From Bradyrhizobium sp. SK17 (GTDB lineage: Bacteria > Pseudomonadota > Alphaproteobacteria > Rhizobiales > Xanthobacteraceae): a stretch of 64,000 bases of DNA. Under the pieces are notes generated by a model. It ran no database searches. It was given only the letters and a program-made list of their open reading frames with translations, and was not told the origin of the DNA. The DNA is taken from NCBI RefSeq assembly GCF_002831585.1, contig NZ_CP025113.1:6711001-6775000 (forward strand). Direction: 5' to 3'. The position numbers were made by a program, and so were the translations under genes. Positions 14,966-23,743 of this stretch are shown in pieces. The first letter of the stretch is position 1. Each line of letters opens with the position of its first letter.

Positions 14966-15331
14966 TCAGGTCTTCTGGGTGGCGTAGGCCTTGTCGAGAT
15001 AGGTCGACCCCGTCGCCGGATCGGTGACGACGTTGGCGATCAGCGCCGTCCCCTGCTGCACCAGCGAGAACTTGGTATCGCCGATCCGGAACGCGCCGTC
15101 CTTAATCAGCACGTCCTGATACTTGCTGGTGCCGTCGCTTTGGTAGTGTACCTTGGCGCGGAAGCCATCGACGTTCGACACCGAGATGTTGAACGACTTG
15201 CTGTTGGCGTACTTGCCGCTCCAGCTGCCTTCATAGAGGTTCGGATCGACCGGCACATAGGGCGTCTTCGACGGAACCGTCAGGCCGGCGGCCTTGTAAT
15301 TGGCTGACAGGATGCTCAGGACGTCGGCCAT
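14966..15331 (-). CDS. Hypothetical protein linked to flaF
   Basis: A 121-residue soluble protein that I do not recognise. It begins MADVLSILSANYKAAGL, has a Pro-rich linker TPYVPVDPN, then a beta-rich domain: YEGSWSGKYANSKSFNISVSNVDGFRAKVHYQSDG, KYQDVLIKDGAFRIGDTKFSLVQQGTALIANVV. The alternating short strands suggest a small beta-barrel. Its start lies 27 bp after the flaF stop on the same strand, so it is almost certainly in the flagellin-flaF transcription series. A role in filament formation or secretion is possible from context only. Confidence 0.7.
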   Translation of the reverse strand: MADVLSILSANYKAAGLTVPSKTPYVPVDPNLYEGSWSGKYANSKSFNISVSNVDGFRAKVHYQSDGTSKYQDVLIKDGAFRIGDTKFSLVQQGTALIANVVTDPATGSTYLDKAYATQKT

Positions 15332-15358
15332 GGCGCGGCTCCGTCGTTGCGCGATCGA

Positions 15359-15724
15359 TCAACCGCGGCCTGAAAGGCCGGCGGCAAGGTTGCAATTGAT
15401 ATCGATCAGCGACTTCAGCTTCGCCGGGTCCGGATTCATCTGGATGTCGACAGTCTGCTTCATCACGAACACGCCGATGTTCGCGATGTTCTGACGCACC
15501 TCGAGCGGCTGCGGATTCTCGTCGCCCTGCGCTGCGCTGAGGAAGATCGACCACAGGCGCCGGTTGAACAGCAATGCGTGATCGAGCGCCTTGTCGAGAC
15601 CGTTCCAGTTCGACTGGACTTCCTGTAGCTGACGGGCCGCCTTCAGAAGTGCCTGCGCCTCGATTTCGCGTGGGGACGCCGTCGTCGTAGATGTACGAGC
15701 GTAGGCCTGGGCTGCATTCGACAT
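15359..15724 (-). CDS. flaF: Flagellin biosynthesis regulator FlaF
   Basis: FlaF promotes flagellin translation or secretion in alphaproteobacteria and opposes FlbT. The 121-residue protein starts MSNAAQAYARTSTTTASPREIEAQALLKAARQLQ, and continues with LDKALDHALLFNRRLWSIFLSAA and LRQNIANIG-like VRQNIANIGVFVMKQTVDI, all typical of FlaF. ATG 15724 is preferred over an upstream start because the family opening is MxxxAxxAY. It lies downstream of flagellin on the same strand, as in Caulobacter and rhizobia, and is helical and cytoplasmic. Confidence 0.93.
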   Translation of the reverse strand: MSNAAQAYARTSTTTASPREIEAQALLKAARQLQEVQSNWNGLDKALDHALLFNRRLWSIFLSAAQGDENPQPLEVRQNIANIGVFVMKQTVDIQMNPDPAKLKSLIDINCNLAAGLSGRG

Positions 15725-15883
15725 TAATGACCTCGATGGATGCGGATTTCTCGAGCCGCGGAGACGCAATTCTAGCGCTCGATATTTATGCATCCGGCGC
15801 CTTTAAATATGGTTAGCAGCCGTTACGAAATGCGTCGTTCTGACGGCACAGACAGATACCGTAATATCCCGGAGACAAACGAA

Positions 15884-15907
15884 AACGGCGGGGTTTCCCC
15901 CGCCGTT
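15884..15907 (-). terminator. Rho-independent terminator of flagellin
   Basis: A perfect 10-bp GC-rich stem (aacggcgggg, 15884-15893, with 15898-15907) and 4-nt loop lies 24 bp after the flagellin stop; read on the minus strand it is followed by ttttcgttt. A strong terminator that separates highly expressed flagellin from flaF. Confidence 0.85.
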
Positions 15908-15930
15908 CCCGAAGTGCTTGCGCGACGCGC

Positions 15931-17091
15931 TTAGCGGAGCAACTGAAGCACGCTCTGCTGGCTCTGGTTGGCGAGCGCCAGCGCGGAGACCGCGATCGAC
16001 TGGCGGGTCGACAGCGCCTGGCTGTTGGCGGCTTCCTCGTTGGTATCGGCCAGCGTCAGGTTCGACGAACCGGTCTGCAGCACGTTGATCAGGTTCTTGG
16101 AGAAATCCTGACGGATCTGCACGATCGAGAGGTTCGAACCCAGCGTCGAGGCTTCGCTGCGCAGCGAGGAGCTCGCCGTGCTCAGCGACGCGATCACGTT
16201 GTTCGCCGAGTTGTTGTCGAGGAAGTCGGTGCCCGCGGCCAGCGATTTCAGGCCGAGGCCCGCGGCATCGAACTTGACGCCGGTGATGCTGAGCGTGGAC
16301 TTGCCGGTCTCGTTGAAGGTCAGCTTCAGGCTGTCGCCGCTCAACAGGTTGATGCCGTTGAACGACGCGTCCTGCGCCGTGGTCGTGATCTGCGAGATGG
16401 TGTTGTTGTACTGCTGGACCAGCGCGGCGCGCGCCGACTGCGAAGCCGAGTCGGCAACCGGGGCGGTCGCGGTGCCGAACGTCGCGGTGCCGGTGCCGGT
16501 GTAGGTCACCGCACCGATCGTCGTCGAGGCAGCGTCGTTGGTCGTGCTGATGACCAGCTTGTTGGAGCTGTCGAGGCTCGCCGTCAGGTTGCTCGCCGCC
16601 AGCGACGTATTCAGCTGCGCCAGCGACGTGTTGGCGCCGAACGTGAAGCTGAAGGCGGGCTGGCCGGCAGAGGCCGCGATCGCCAGGGTGTCACCGCTCT
16701 TGATGGTGGTGCCATCGACGAGGTTCGCCGCGGTGCCGCCGAGCGCCGCCGCCGAGCTCACGGTCGACCGCGTGGTGTAGCCGGTCGGGCTTTGCAGCAC
16801 CTGGTTGGCAATCGACTTCGCGGTGTCGACCAGTTTCTGCAACGAGGTGATGCCGGTGTTGGCAGCCTGGAGCACCTGCACGCCGTTGCCGATGCCGTCG
16901 AGCAGGTTGTTGATGTCGCTGGCACGGTTGTCGAGCGACTGCGCCGTGAAGAAGTTGGTCGGGTTGTCGAGCGCCGTGTTGACTTTCTTGCCGGTGGCAA
17001 GGCGGTTCTGCGTGGTGGAGAGCAGATCGGCGGTGGACTGGAGGGAGAGGAGGTTCTGGCGAACCGAGGACGAGAGAATGATATCGGACAT
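15931..17091 (-). CDS. Flagellin
   Basis: The filament subunit, 386 residues. ATG 17091 (MSDIILSSSVRQNLLSLQ) is preferred to the ATG two codons upstream because the AAGG ribosome-binding site lies 7 nt from it and only 1 nt from the other. The conserved N-terminal D0/D1 domain (TADLLSTTQNRLATGKKVNTALDNP) and C-terminal D0/D1 (FSKNLINVLQTGSSNLTLADTNEEAANSQALSTRQSIAVSALALANQSQQSVLQLL) flank a variable middle that includes an IN-type motif region (SGDTLAIAASAG ... TSLAQLNTSLAAS). No Cys residues, as usual for flagellin. FlbT and FlaF genes on either side control its synthesis. Confidence 0.96.
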   Translation of the reverse strand: MSDIILSSSVRQNLLSLQSTADLLSTTQNRLATGKKVNTALDNPTNFFTAQSLDNRASDINNLLDGIGNGVQVLQAANTGITSLQKLVDTAKSIANQVLQSPTGYTTRSTVSSAAALGGTAANLVDGTTIKSGDTLAIAASAGQPAFSFTFGANTSLAQLNTSLAASNLTASLDSSNKLVISTTNDAASTTIGAVTYTGTGTATFGTATAPVADSASQSARAALVQQYNNTISQITTTAQDASFNGINLLSGDSLKLTFNETGKSTLSITGVKFDAAGLGLKSLAAGTDFLDNNSANNVIASLSTASSSLRSEASTLGSNLSIVQIRQDFSKNLINVLQTGSSNLTLADTNEEAANSQALSTRQSIAVSALALANQSQQSVLQLLR

Positions 17092-17453
17092 TTTCATACC
17101 TTTCTGGTGTGAAACTGAGAAAAAGCCGCGCCAGTCCTTTCTGACCGCGCGGATGGCCGATCCTGCATTCAGGCCGCGAAGGAAAAAGAAATCTCCAGAT
17201 TGGCATTTCAATCAAATGCGAGAGAATAAAATTGTCGCCATTGGACGAGGTTCGCCGCGAAAACTACTGACGCGACTGCTGATTCCGGCGCGACGTCACC
17301 GCCTGCGCGCGCCCTTTGTTCACCAAGCGTTAACCATCATGGGAAAGGATCGCTGTCGCATCGGCCCCGGGCCGCAACGGCGGCTGCTAAGCAGTGCCGA
17401 ACATGTTCCGCGAGCGACGACATCGCGCGACTGCCCGGCAAAGGAGAACGGTC
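17092..17453. other. Divergent flagellin/flbT regulatory region
   Basis: A 362-bp gap. On the flagellin side an AAGG site lies 7 nt from the chosen ATG; the nearest sigma-54-like string (tggcgc-N5-tttc, minus strand, about 17112-17126) is too degenerate to claim. A TTAACC half site is at 17331-17336, similar to one arm of a CtrA box. An AAGGAGA site precedes flbT. The flagellin mRNA leader is a likely target of FlbT in this clade, but no specific element can be assigned. Confidence 0.4.
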
Positions 17454-17885
17454 ATGGCCCTGAAGGTCGAACTCAAACCGAACGAGCGCATCATCGTCGG
17501 CAATTGCGTGATCACCAACACCGATCAGCGCGCCCGCCTGCTGATCGACGGCGACCGCATCCCGATCCTGCGCGAGAAGGATATCCTGACACCCGAGACC
17601 GCTGACACGCCGGCGAAGCTGATCTATCTCGCGGTGCAGCTGATGTATCTGTCGCCAGACCCGATGGCGCACCACCCGACCTATTTCAGCCTGGTACGCG
17701 ACATCATCACGGCGATGCCCAGCGCCTGGCCGTTCATCGAAAGCGTCAACAACTTCATCCTCAACGGCGACCTCTATCACGCGCTGAAGGAATCCAAGAA
17801 GCTGATCGCGCATGAGGAGAAGCTGCTGGAAACCGCGCGCAACCAGCAAAACGCCAATCGGGACGACACCCGCAAGAGCGCGTAG
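17454..17885 (+). CDS. flbT: Flagellin repressor FlbT
   Basis: FlbT binds the flagellin mRNA leader and limits flagellin translation until the hook is finished. The 143-residue protein starts MALKVELKPNERIIVGNCVITNTDQRARLLIDGDRIPILREKDIL, the signature FlbT N-terminus, and continues with AKLIYLAVQLMYLSPD and NFILNGDLYHALKESKKLIAHEEKLL. ATG 17454 has an AAGGAGA site 7-8 nt upstream. It diverges from flagellin and converges on flgL across a shared terminator. Confidence 0.96.
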   Translation: MALKVELKPNERIIVGNCVITNTDQRARLLIDGDRIPILREKDILTPETADTPAKLIYLAVQLMYLSPDPMAHHPTYFSLVRDIITAMPSAWPFIESVNNFILNGDLYHALKESKKLIAHEEKLLETARNQQNANRDDTRKSA

Positions 17886-17907
17886 AAGTTCCGCGCCTTG
17901 AACGAAA

Positions 17908-17929
17908 AAGGCCTCCGCGAGGAGGCCTT
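17908..17929. terminator. Bidirectional terminator between flbT and flgL
   Basis: A perfect 9-bp stem (aaggcctcc, 17908-17916; ggaggcctt, 17921-17929) with a GCGA tetraloop, with A-run before and T-rich sequence after, works in both directions. It lies 22 bp after flbT and 29 bp beyond the flgL stop. Confidence 0.85.
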
Positions 17930-17958
17930 CTTGTTGTCCGATGACGTGCGCCGAACGA

Positions 17959-19839
17959 TCAGCCGATCGGCAGATATTTCAGCAGCGTCGTCTGATACAG
18001 CATCGACGTGGTTTGATACGATGCTTGCAGGCTGGTCTGTAGCGCCAGGATCTTGGTCGCGACCTCGTCCTGATTGACGCCCTCGACCGAGTCGAGCATC
18101 GTTTCGGCCATGCTCTTGAGCTGGGTCTGCCGATCGGTCGCGGCCTTGGTCGCGGTCTGGGCGCCGGCGAATTCGGCCTGCACGTCCTGGATCTGCTGCT
18201 GACCGTTCTGCGGAGCGAGGTTGCCACTGACCCGCTGCGCGAGGGCGGTCACCTGGGCGCTGGCATTCGGGTTGCTGGCGTCGGTCGTCACCGCCGCATA
18301 CACCGCGACGTTCTGCAACAAATAGCGGAAGGCCTGCTCGTTGGCGCGCGCGCCATACTGCACGGTGATCGATTGATCGACCTGCGCCACGGCGGTGCCG
18401 CGCGCCGATCCCGGACCGTTCTCGCCAGTGTACCAGTTGACCGTATTGTCGGGCGTACCCGCGACCAGATTGGTCGCGGTGTCGAACGGCGGTCCCCCGA
18501 CCCTCAGCGGCGCAGGGGCCGCGGTCGTGTTGTTGGCGATGCCGAGCGCACCGAGCGCCGCCGAATTCGAACTCGAGATCGAGAGACTCTCGCCATCGGC
18601 ACCGTGCAGCGTGATCGCGCCATTGCTGATGGTCGACGGGTTCTTGGTGCCGCTGACCTGGTCGATCTTCGCCATCAGCGTCTGCACGCTGTCGGTGATG
18701 TTGACCTGGTTGCCGGTGGCGCCCGAGGCAACGAAGGTGATCGGGGTGCCGTTCACCGTGATGGTGTCGCCGGCCGCGAAGCTCGTGGACAGCGAGTTGG
18801 TGCCCGCCGCCCCCGAAAGCGCGGTGGCGCCGGAGATCGGCGCCGCCGGCGCATTCTGGTTGTTGACGGCCGCGCCGGAGACGGTCGCGACCGGATTGAA
18901 GAAGTTGTTCGACGCAGCGACCGCCGATGCCGCGACCAGCGAGGTGTCGCTCAGGGTCTTGATCGACGAGGTCAGCGTCGACTGGAGGTTGGCGGTCGTG
19001 GCCGCGGTGTCGGCGCCGATCAGGAACGAGCCGGCCGGCGCCGGGCTCGTCGTCGTCGCCGTGAGCTCGATCGCTTCGGTGGTCCCGTCGGGCAGCGTGA
19101 AGTTGAACTTGATCTTGTCGCCGTCCTTCGGATTGACGGCACCGAGATCGACCGATGCGGACTTCGGCGCACCGGTCGGCTGCGTCACGGTGGCTCCGGT
19201 CAAGGACGATTGCACCGACAGGAGCTTCAGGCCGAACGGCGAGCCGTCCTCGGCGACGCTGGTCACCGTCGTGGTCGCCGGCGGCGATGAGACGCTGAGG
19301 CGTCCCATCATGCCGGCGCCCTGATCGGCCTGCTTGCGCTCGTTGATGAGCTGGATCAGGCCGGCCTGGGTTGCGGTGCCCTTCAGCATGGTGTCGGCAG
19401 CGACCGTCGCCGGCGTATCCATCGCACGGCCGGAAAACAGATAGCGGTCACCCGACTGGCTGTTCAGCATCGCGACCGCATTGGCGAAGGCGGCCTGCGC
19501 CGTGATCTGGCCCGAGGTCTGCCCGTTGTTGTTCAGCGTCAGCGTCGCCGTTGTGGCGGCGTTCTTCACCTGGGTTCCGACGTCGGACAAGCCCTGCAAG
19601 GTGAGGTTGGCGACGCTCAGGCGCGTGTTGAGATTGGTCGCGGTGTCGGAGAACGCGTTGATGCTGCTGATCTGCGCGCGCAGGCTGAGCGCAAAGCCGC
19701 GATCGAGCCCCTGCCCCGCATAGGTCGTCGACACCTTGCCCGTCGCGAGCTGCGTCGTCAGGTCGTTGAGCTGATTGCGCAGATTGAGGATATTGGTGCC
19801 GATATAGGAAGTTCTGCCGCTTACGCCGTCGATCGACAT
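17959..19839 (-). CDS. flgL: Hook-filament junction protein FlgL (HAP3), enlarged
   Basis: FlgL joins the hook-associated FlgK to the filament. The flagellin-like ends are clear: NILNLRNQLNDLTTQLATGKVSTTYAGQG and SLRAQISSINAFSDTATNLNTRL at the N-terminus, and DRQTQLKSMAETMLDSVEGVNQDEVATKILALQTSLQASYQTTSMLYQTTLLKYLP at the C-terminus. At 626 residues it is about twice the usual FlgL length: residues about 200-480 are an inserted surface region. Within it, residues 336-435 form a module nearly identical to one in FlgE of this window. It is last in the flgE-flgK-flgL operon, 7 bp after flgK. Confidence 0.93.
   Translation of the reverse strand: MSIDGVSGRTSYIGTNILNLRNQLNDLTTQLATGKVSTTYAGQGLDRGFALSLRAQISSINAFSDTATNLNTRLSVANLTLQGLSDVGTQVKNAATTATLTLNNNGQTSGQITAQAAFANAVAMLNSQSGDRYLFSGRAMDTPATVAADTMLKGTATQAGLIQLINERKQADQGAGMMGRLSVSSPPATTTVTSVAEDGSPFGLKLLSVQSSLTGATVTQPTGAPKSASVDLGAVNPKDGDKIKFNFTLPDGTTEAIELTATTTSPAPAGSFLIGADTAATTANLQSTLTSSIKTLSDTSLVAASAVAASNNFFNPVATVSGAAVNNQNAPAAPISGATALSGAAGTNSLSTSFAAGDTITVNGTPITFVASGATGNQVNITDSVQTLMAKIDQVSGTKNPSTISNGAITLHGADGESLSISSSNSAALGALGIANNTTAAPAPLRVGGPPFDTATNLVAGTPDNTVNWYTGENGPGSARGTAVAQVDQSITVQYGARANEQAFRYLLQNVAVYAAVTTDASNPNASAQVTALAQRVSGNLAPQNGQQQIQDVQAEFAGAQTATKAATDRQTQLKSMAETMLDSVEGVNQDEVATKILALQTSLQASYQTTSMLYQTTLLKYLPIG
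18535..18834 (-). repeat. Surface module of FlgL shared with FlgE
   Basis: FlgL residues 336-435 contain DTITVNGTPITFVASGATG, TLMAKIDQVSGTKNPSTIS and ITLHGADGESLSISSSNSA, matching FlgE residues 238-343 (DTITVNGTVITFVASGATG, TLLAKIDAITGTATPSTIS, ITLHSGTASDLQVTSSNST) almost residue for residue. This looks like a Flagellin_IN-type module present in two different axial proteins. Confidence 0.85.
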
Positions 19840-19846
19840 GTTACCC

Positions 19847-21724
19847 TCACGTGAGCTGCAGCAGCGCGTCGTACATCTGCTTGATCGTCGACATCACGCG
19901 CGCGTTGGCCGAATAGGCGTTCTGCAGCGAGAGCAGATGCGCCATCTCGTCGTCCATGTTGACGCCCGAGGTCGAGTCCATCTTGGACTGTAGCGTGTTG
20001 AGAACGACGTCCTGACCGTCTGCCAGTTGCTTGGCGGCGGTCGCCGACTCGCCCTGCTGGCTGATGAACTGCTTGGCAAAGTTCAGCAGCGTGCCGGTGA
20101 ACGGCGCGCCGGTCGTACCGAGACCGGTCTGCGGCGAATAGCTGTACGACGCGTTCGACAACTGGCTCAGAATGAGGTTGGCGCGCGTGGTGTCGCCGGC
20201 CGGCGTCTGTGGATTGGTCGAATACACCACCATGCGCGAGGGATCGCCGACCAAGGCGGTGTTGACGCTGATCCGCCCGGCAAGGCCGGTGGACTGCGAT
20301 CCATTGGCGCTGATCGCGCCGGTGTAGAGCGCGCCATTGTCGGTGAACAGCGGCAGCTGCGGATCGCCCGAGGTCAGTGACGAGGCGGTCGTGGTGACCG
20401 ACGCCGCGGTCACGTCGGCCTTGTTGGCGGCACCGTCGTCGAGCACGCGCAGCGTCGATCCCGACGGATTGGAGAATTGCAGGCCGGTTCCGCCGAGCGC
20501 GCCGTTGAGCTGCGCCAGCACCGAACTCATGCCGCCGGAGAAATCCACCCCCAGCACCTCGTCGTTCGGATCGACGGTCGCGGTGTTGCTCAGCGGCAGC
20601 ACGCTCGGATCGTTGACACGGATGATCGACAGGTTGTGCGTGAGGCCGGTGGCGTTGTCCTTGTAGGAGAGGTGGATGGTATTGCCGTTCTGCAACCCCG
20701 ACAGATCGAGGTCGAAGCCGGACTGCGCCCCCGACGTCGCCGCGGTGCCTGCCGTCGTCTTGTCCGACAGCGCGCTCGACATCGCGGCGGCGAATTGGTC
20801 GATCTGCGCCTGGGCCTGCACCAGCGTGTTGTCGCGCAGCTCGAGATAGGCGGCGATCTTGCCGGACCGGATCGAGTTGGTCGACACCATGTCGTAGGTG
20901 CCGCCATGCGGGAAGTTGATGGTGATGGTGCCGACGGTGCTCTTGGTCGGGTCGGAATTGTACAGCGTGTTGGGCGTCATCGTGCCCTGGGCGTTGAAGC
21001 TGAGCGTCGCGGCCTCGGTGCCGACCAGCTGCACGCCGGAATTGGTGAACACGGTCACCTGGTTCTGGCCGTTGGTGACGGTGCGAATGTCCATCAGCTG
21101 CGAGAGCTGCGTGACGTAGCGATCGCGCTGGTCGAGCAATGCCGCGGTCGAGGCATCGGCGGTCCCGCCACTGGCTTGCAGCTGGACATTGAGCCGCGCG
21201 ATCTGTTGCAGGGCGTTGTTGGCGCTGTTGACGGAATCGGTGATCCCAGCCTCGGCATTGGCGCGCAGCGTCTGGATCCCCTGCGACGTCGCGTTGAGCT
21301 GCTGCGCCATCGATTGCGCGGCATTGACGACGCCGATGCGCGCCGACTGCGAATCCGGGCTGGTCGATAGGCCCTGCAACGCGGTCAGGAACTTGTTGTA
21401 AGCGTCCTCGATCGTGCCGGTGGAGTCGGGATTGCCGTAGACGCCCTGCAAATTGGCCAGGAAGCTCGAGCGCACGTCGGCGTAGCTGGCACCAGACGTC
21501 TCGGTGCGAAGCTGGGTTTGCAGGAACTCGTCGAGCTGGCGGTTGACGCCGTTGATCAGGACGCTCGAGCCGTACTGGCCGGTGGTACCGGTGGTCTGGT
21601 TCAGCGTCTTCTTGACGTAGCCCGGCGTCTCCGCGTTGGCGACGTTCGACGACACGAGCGACAGCGAGGCCTGCGTGGCGCGCAGGCCCGACATCGCGGT
21701 GGAAAGGGCTTGGCTCAAACCCAT
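19847..21724 (-). CDS. flgK: Hook-filament junction protein FlgK (HAP1)
   Basis: FlgK is the first hook-associated protein between hook and filament. The 625-residue protein opens MGLSQALSTAMSGLRATQASLSLVSSNVANAETPGYVKK, with the flagellar rod/hook motif SxNxAN.xTPGY, continues with the conserved LLDQRDRYVTQLSQLMDI and ends MDDEMAHLLSLQNAYSANARVMSTIKQMYDALL, the FlgK C-terminal pattern (LxxxQxAYxAsArv). It lies 46 bp after flgE and 7 bp before flgL, in one operon. Its length is in the normal range. Export is by the flagellar type III apparatus with help of an FlgN-type chaperone. Confidence 0.96.
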   Translation of the reverse strand: MGLSQALSTAMSGLRATQASLSLVSSNVANAETPGYVKKTLNQTTGTTGQYGSSVLINGVNRQLDEFLQTQLRTETSGASYADVRSSFLANLQGVYGNPDSTGTIEDAYNKFLTALQGLSTSPDSQSARIGVVNAAQSMAQQLNATSQGIQTLRANAEAGITDSVNSANNALQQIARLNVQLQASGGTADASTAALLDQRDRYVTQLSQLMDIRTVTNGQNQVTVFTNSGVQLVGTEAATLSFNAQGTMTPNTLYNSDPTKSTVGTITINFPHGGTYDMVSTNSIRSGKIAAYLELRDNTLVQAQAQIDQFAAAMSSALSDKTTAGTAATSGAQSGFDLDLSGLQNGNTIHLSYKDNATGLTHNLSIIRVNDPSVLPLSNTATVDPNDEVLGVDFSGGMSSVLAQLNGALGGTGLQFSNPSGSTLRVLDDGAANKADVTAASVTTTASSLTSGDPQLPLFTDNGALYTGAISANGSQSTGLAGRISVNTALVGDPSRMVVYSTNPQTPAGDTTRANLILSQLSNASYSYSPQTGLGTTGAPFTGTLLNFAKQFISQQGESATAAKQLADGQDVVLNTLQSKMDSTSGVNMDDEMAHLLSLQNAYSANARVMSTIKQMYDALLQLT

Positions 21725-21770
21725 GTTGTGTACTCGCCTTTACTGCTTCACACGTGCATCGTCGATGCGA

Positions 21771-23606
21771 TCAGCGCACCACGTTCAGAAGATCCTGCAC
21801 CATCGAATTGGTCGTCGTGATCACCTTGGTGTTTGCCGAATAGGCCTGCTGGGTCACGATCAGCTTGGTGAACTCGTCGGCAATATCGGTGTTCGAGTTT
21901 TCCAGCGAGGAGCCGACGATGGTACTACCGCCCTTGCCGAACAGCGCCCCTCCGGACTCATCGGTCGCCTCGAACGCGCCACCGTCGATGCGCTTGAGGA
22001 AGTTGGTGCCGTTGAAGGTCGCCACCGAGATCTCAGCGAGGTCGATGTTGCGGCCGTTGGTATAGTTGCCGACGATGCGGCCGTTGGTCGAGACGCTGAC
22101 CGACTGAAGCTGGCCGGCCGGGAAGCCGTCCTGCTGAATCTGGTTGACCTGGACGTTGCCGTTGGTATCCGCGAACTGGGTCACGCCGCCGGAGCCGAAA
22201 TTGATCACGGGGCTGCCGAGCGACACGCCGTTGACGACGGCATTGTTGAGCGTCACCGAGGAAATCGCCGGCGACATCTGGCCGTTCGCCGCGAAAGTGA
22301 AGTTGACGTTGACGTTCTGCCACGCGACCTGGGTGCCGGTTGCATTGGGATTGACCTGATAGAACAGGTTCCAGGTATCGGTATGCCCGGCGCCCAGCGA
22401 AGCGCTGTCGCTCTTCGCCCAGCGCAGTTGCAGGTTCACCGGCGCACCCGACACGTCGTAGCCCGTGACGGCACCGCCCGAGACGGATTCGTTCAGGAAC
22501 GTCGAGTTGTCGTTGCCGACCACCTGCCCGGTGCCGACCGTGCCGCCGCCACCGCGGGTCGCAGCCGCCTGCCCGGTGAAGCCGAGCGCCGCGAGCGCGG
22601 TCGAGTTCGAGCTGGTCACCTGCAAGTCCGACGCGGTGCCCGAGTGCAAGGTGATCTTGCCGCCGCTGATGGTCGATGGAGTCGCAGTCCCGGTAATCGC
22701 GTCGATCTTGGCGAGCAGCGTTCCGATGCTGTCCGTGACATTGAGCTGGTTGCCGGTCGCACCTGACGCCACGAAGGTGATGACGGTCCCGTTGACCGTG
22801 ATCGTATCGGCCGGCACGACCGGCGGGCCGGCCGAGCCGGCGCTGAAGCTGGCGTTGATCGAATCGCTGCCCGCGGTACCCGACAGCAAGGTCGCAGCCG
22901 TGTTGGCCACCGACGGCGTCGCCTTGTTGTTTTGCGCGGTGCCGGTGACGGAGGAATCGGTATACGGCGCGGCGGGCGTACCCAGCACCAACGGGTTATG
23001 CCCGCTGCTGAACGCGCCCGGCCGCAACAGTTCGGAACCGGGAACCGAGACGTCGTGCGCGGTGGTCAGCGGATAGGACGCAAGGTTGGCACGGTAGTCG
23101 ATCTTGGTGGTCTGCTGCGCCGGCAGGAAGTCGTTTGCGAAACGAAGCACCTGCGGCGAAGACCCCGACGGGTTGCCGGTGGTCGGGTCGATCCGCACGC
23201 CCTCGAGATAATAGCCGGCGCCGTTGACCAGATAGCCGTCCTTGTTGAGCTGGAAATCGCCGCGACGGGTGTAGCGGTCGACGCCATCGAACACTGGCGA
23301 GCCGTCGCTGAAGCTGCCGGGTTTTTGCACCGCGAAGAAGCCGTTGCCGTTGATCGCCATGAAGGTCGCGACCGACGCCGGCTGCACGTCACCCTGCACC
23401 GAGTTGGTCGAGCGCGACTGCGCCGTGACGCCGCCGGCGAGCTGCGCGGTCAGCGCGGTCTGCGGGACCAGGTCGAGGAACGAGGTATCGATGCGCTTGA
23501 AGGCGGTCGTCTGCGAGTTGGCGATGTTGCCGGAGATGTTTTCGAGTGCGTACGATCCTGCGCGCAGGCCACCGACCGCCGTCGTGAGAGCGCCGAAGAT
23601 ACCCAT
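21771..23606 (-). CDS. flgE: Flagellar hook protein FlgE, enlarged
   Basis: FlgE polymerises into the hook. The 611-residue protein starts MGIFGALTTAVGGLRAGSYALENISGNIANSQTTAFKRIDTSFLDLV, then NGNGFFAVQ and YTRRGDFQLNKDGYLVN typical of hook proteins, and ends SLENSNTDIADEFTKLIVTQQAYSANTKVITTTNSMVQDLLNVVR. It is longer than common hook proteins (about 400 residues) through extra D2/D3 surface sequence, including residues 238-343 shared with FlgL. First gene of the flgE-flgK-flgL operon, under a textbook sigma-54 promoter with an upstream CGGCAA/TTGCCG enhancer. Confidence 0.96.
   Translation of the reverse strand: MGIFGALTTAVGGLRAGSYALENISGNIANSQTTAFKRIDTSFLDLVPQTALTAQLAGGVTAQSRSTNSVQGDVQPASVATFMAINGNGFFAVQKPGSFSDGSPVFDGVDRYTRRGDFQLNKDGYLVNGAGYYLEGVRIDPTTGNPSGSSPQVLRFANDFLPAQQTTKIDYRANLASYPLTTAHDVSVPGSELLRPGAFSSGHNPLVLGTPAAPYTDSSVTGTAQNNKATPSVANTAATLLSGTAGSDSINASFSAGSAGPPVVPADTITVNGTVITFVASGATGNQLNVTDSIGTLLAKIDAITGTATPSTISGGKITLHSGTASDLQVTSSNSTALAALGFTGQAAATRGGGGTVGTGQVVGNDNSTFLNESVSGGAVTGYDVSGAPVNLQLRWAKSDSASLGAGHTDTWNLFYQVNPNATGTQVAWQNVNVNFTFAANGQMSPAISSVTLNNAVVNGVSLGSPVINFGSGGVTQFADTNGNVQVNQIQQDGFPAGQLQSVSVSTNGRIVGNYTNGRNIDLAEISVATFNGTNFLKRIDGGAFEATDESGGALFGKGGSTIVGSSLENSNTDIADEFTKLIVTQQAYSANTKVITTTNSMVQDLLNVVR
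22578..22895 (-). repeat. Surface module of FlgE shared with FlgL
   Basis: FlgE residues 238-343. See the FlgL module at 18535-18834 for the match. The FlgE copy has a short insertion (SAGSAGPPVVPA) between the FSAG and DTITVNG segments. At DNA level the central ~230 bp are also visibly similar between copies, so recent duplication or gene conversion is possible. Confidence 0.85.
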
Positions 23607-23674
23607 GACATATTCTCCAATTCAATTCCCGGCGGCTGGCAATCAGAACGATGGCCGCATCGGTGGAGCATGTC

Positions 23675-23689
23675 GCAAGGGTCGTGCCA
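23675..23689 (-). promoter_or_regulatory. Sigma-54 promoter of the flgE operon
   Basis: Read on the minus strand: TGGCAC-GACCC-TTGC, an exact match to the -24/-12 consensus with correct spacing. The start of transcription should be near 23663, leaving a ~57-nt leader before the flgE ATG at 23606. Confidence 0.9.
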
Positions 23690-23743
23690 GGAAACGAAAC
23701 GTAACAAAATCATGCGCTTGAAAAAAACGCCGCGGCCGTTTAA

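Noticed and set aside
17112..17126. A sigma-54-like string before flagellin (tggcgc-N5-tttc, minus strand)
   Set aside because: The -12 element is wrong (TTTC for TTGC) and it is too near the start codon.
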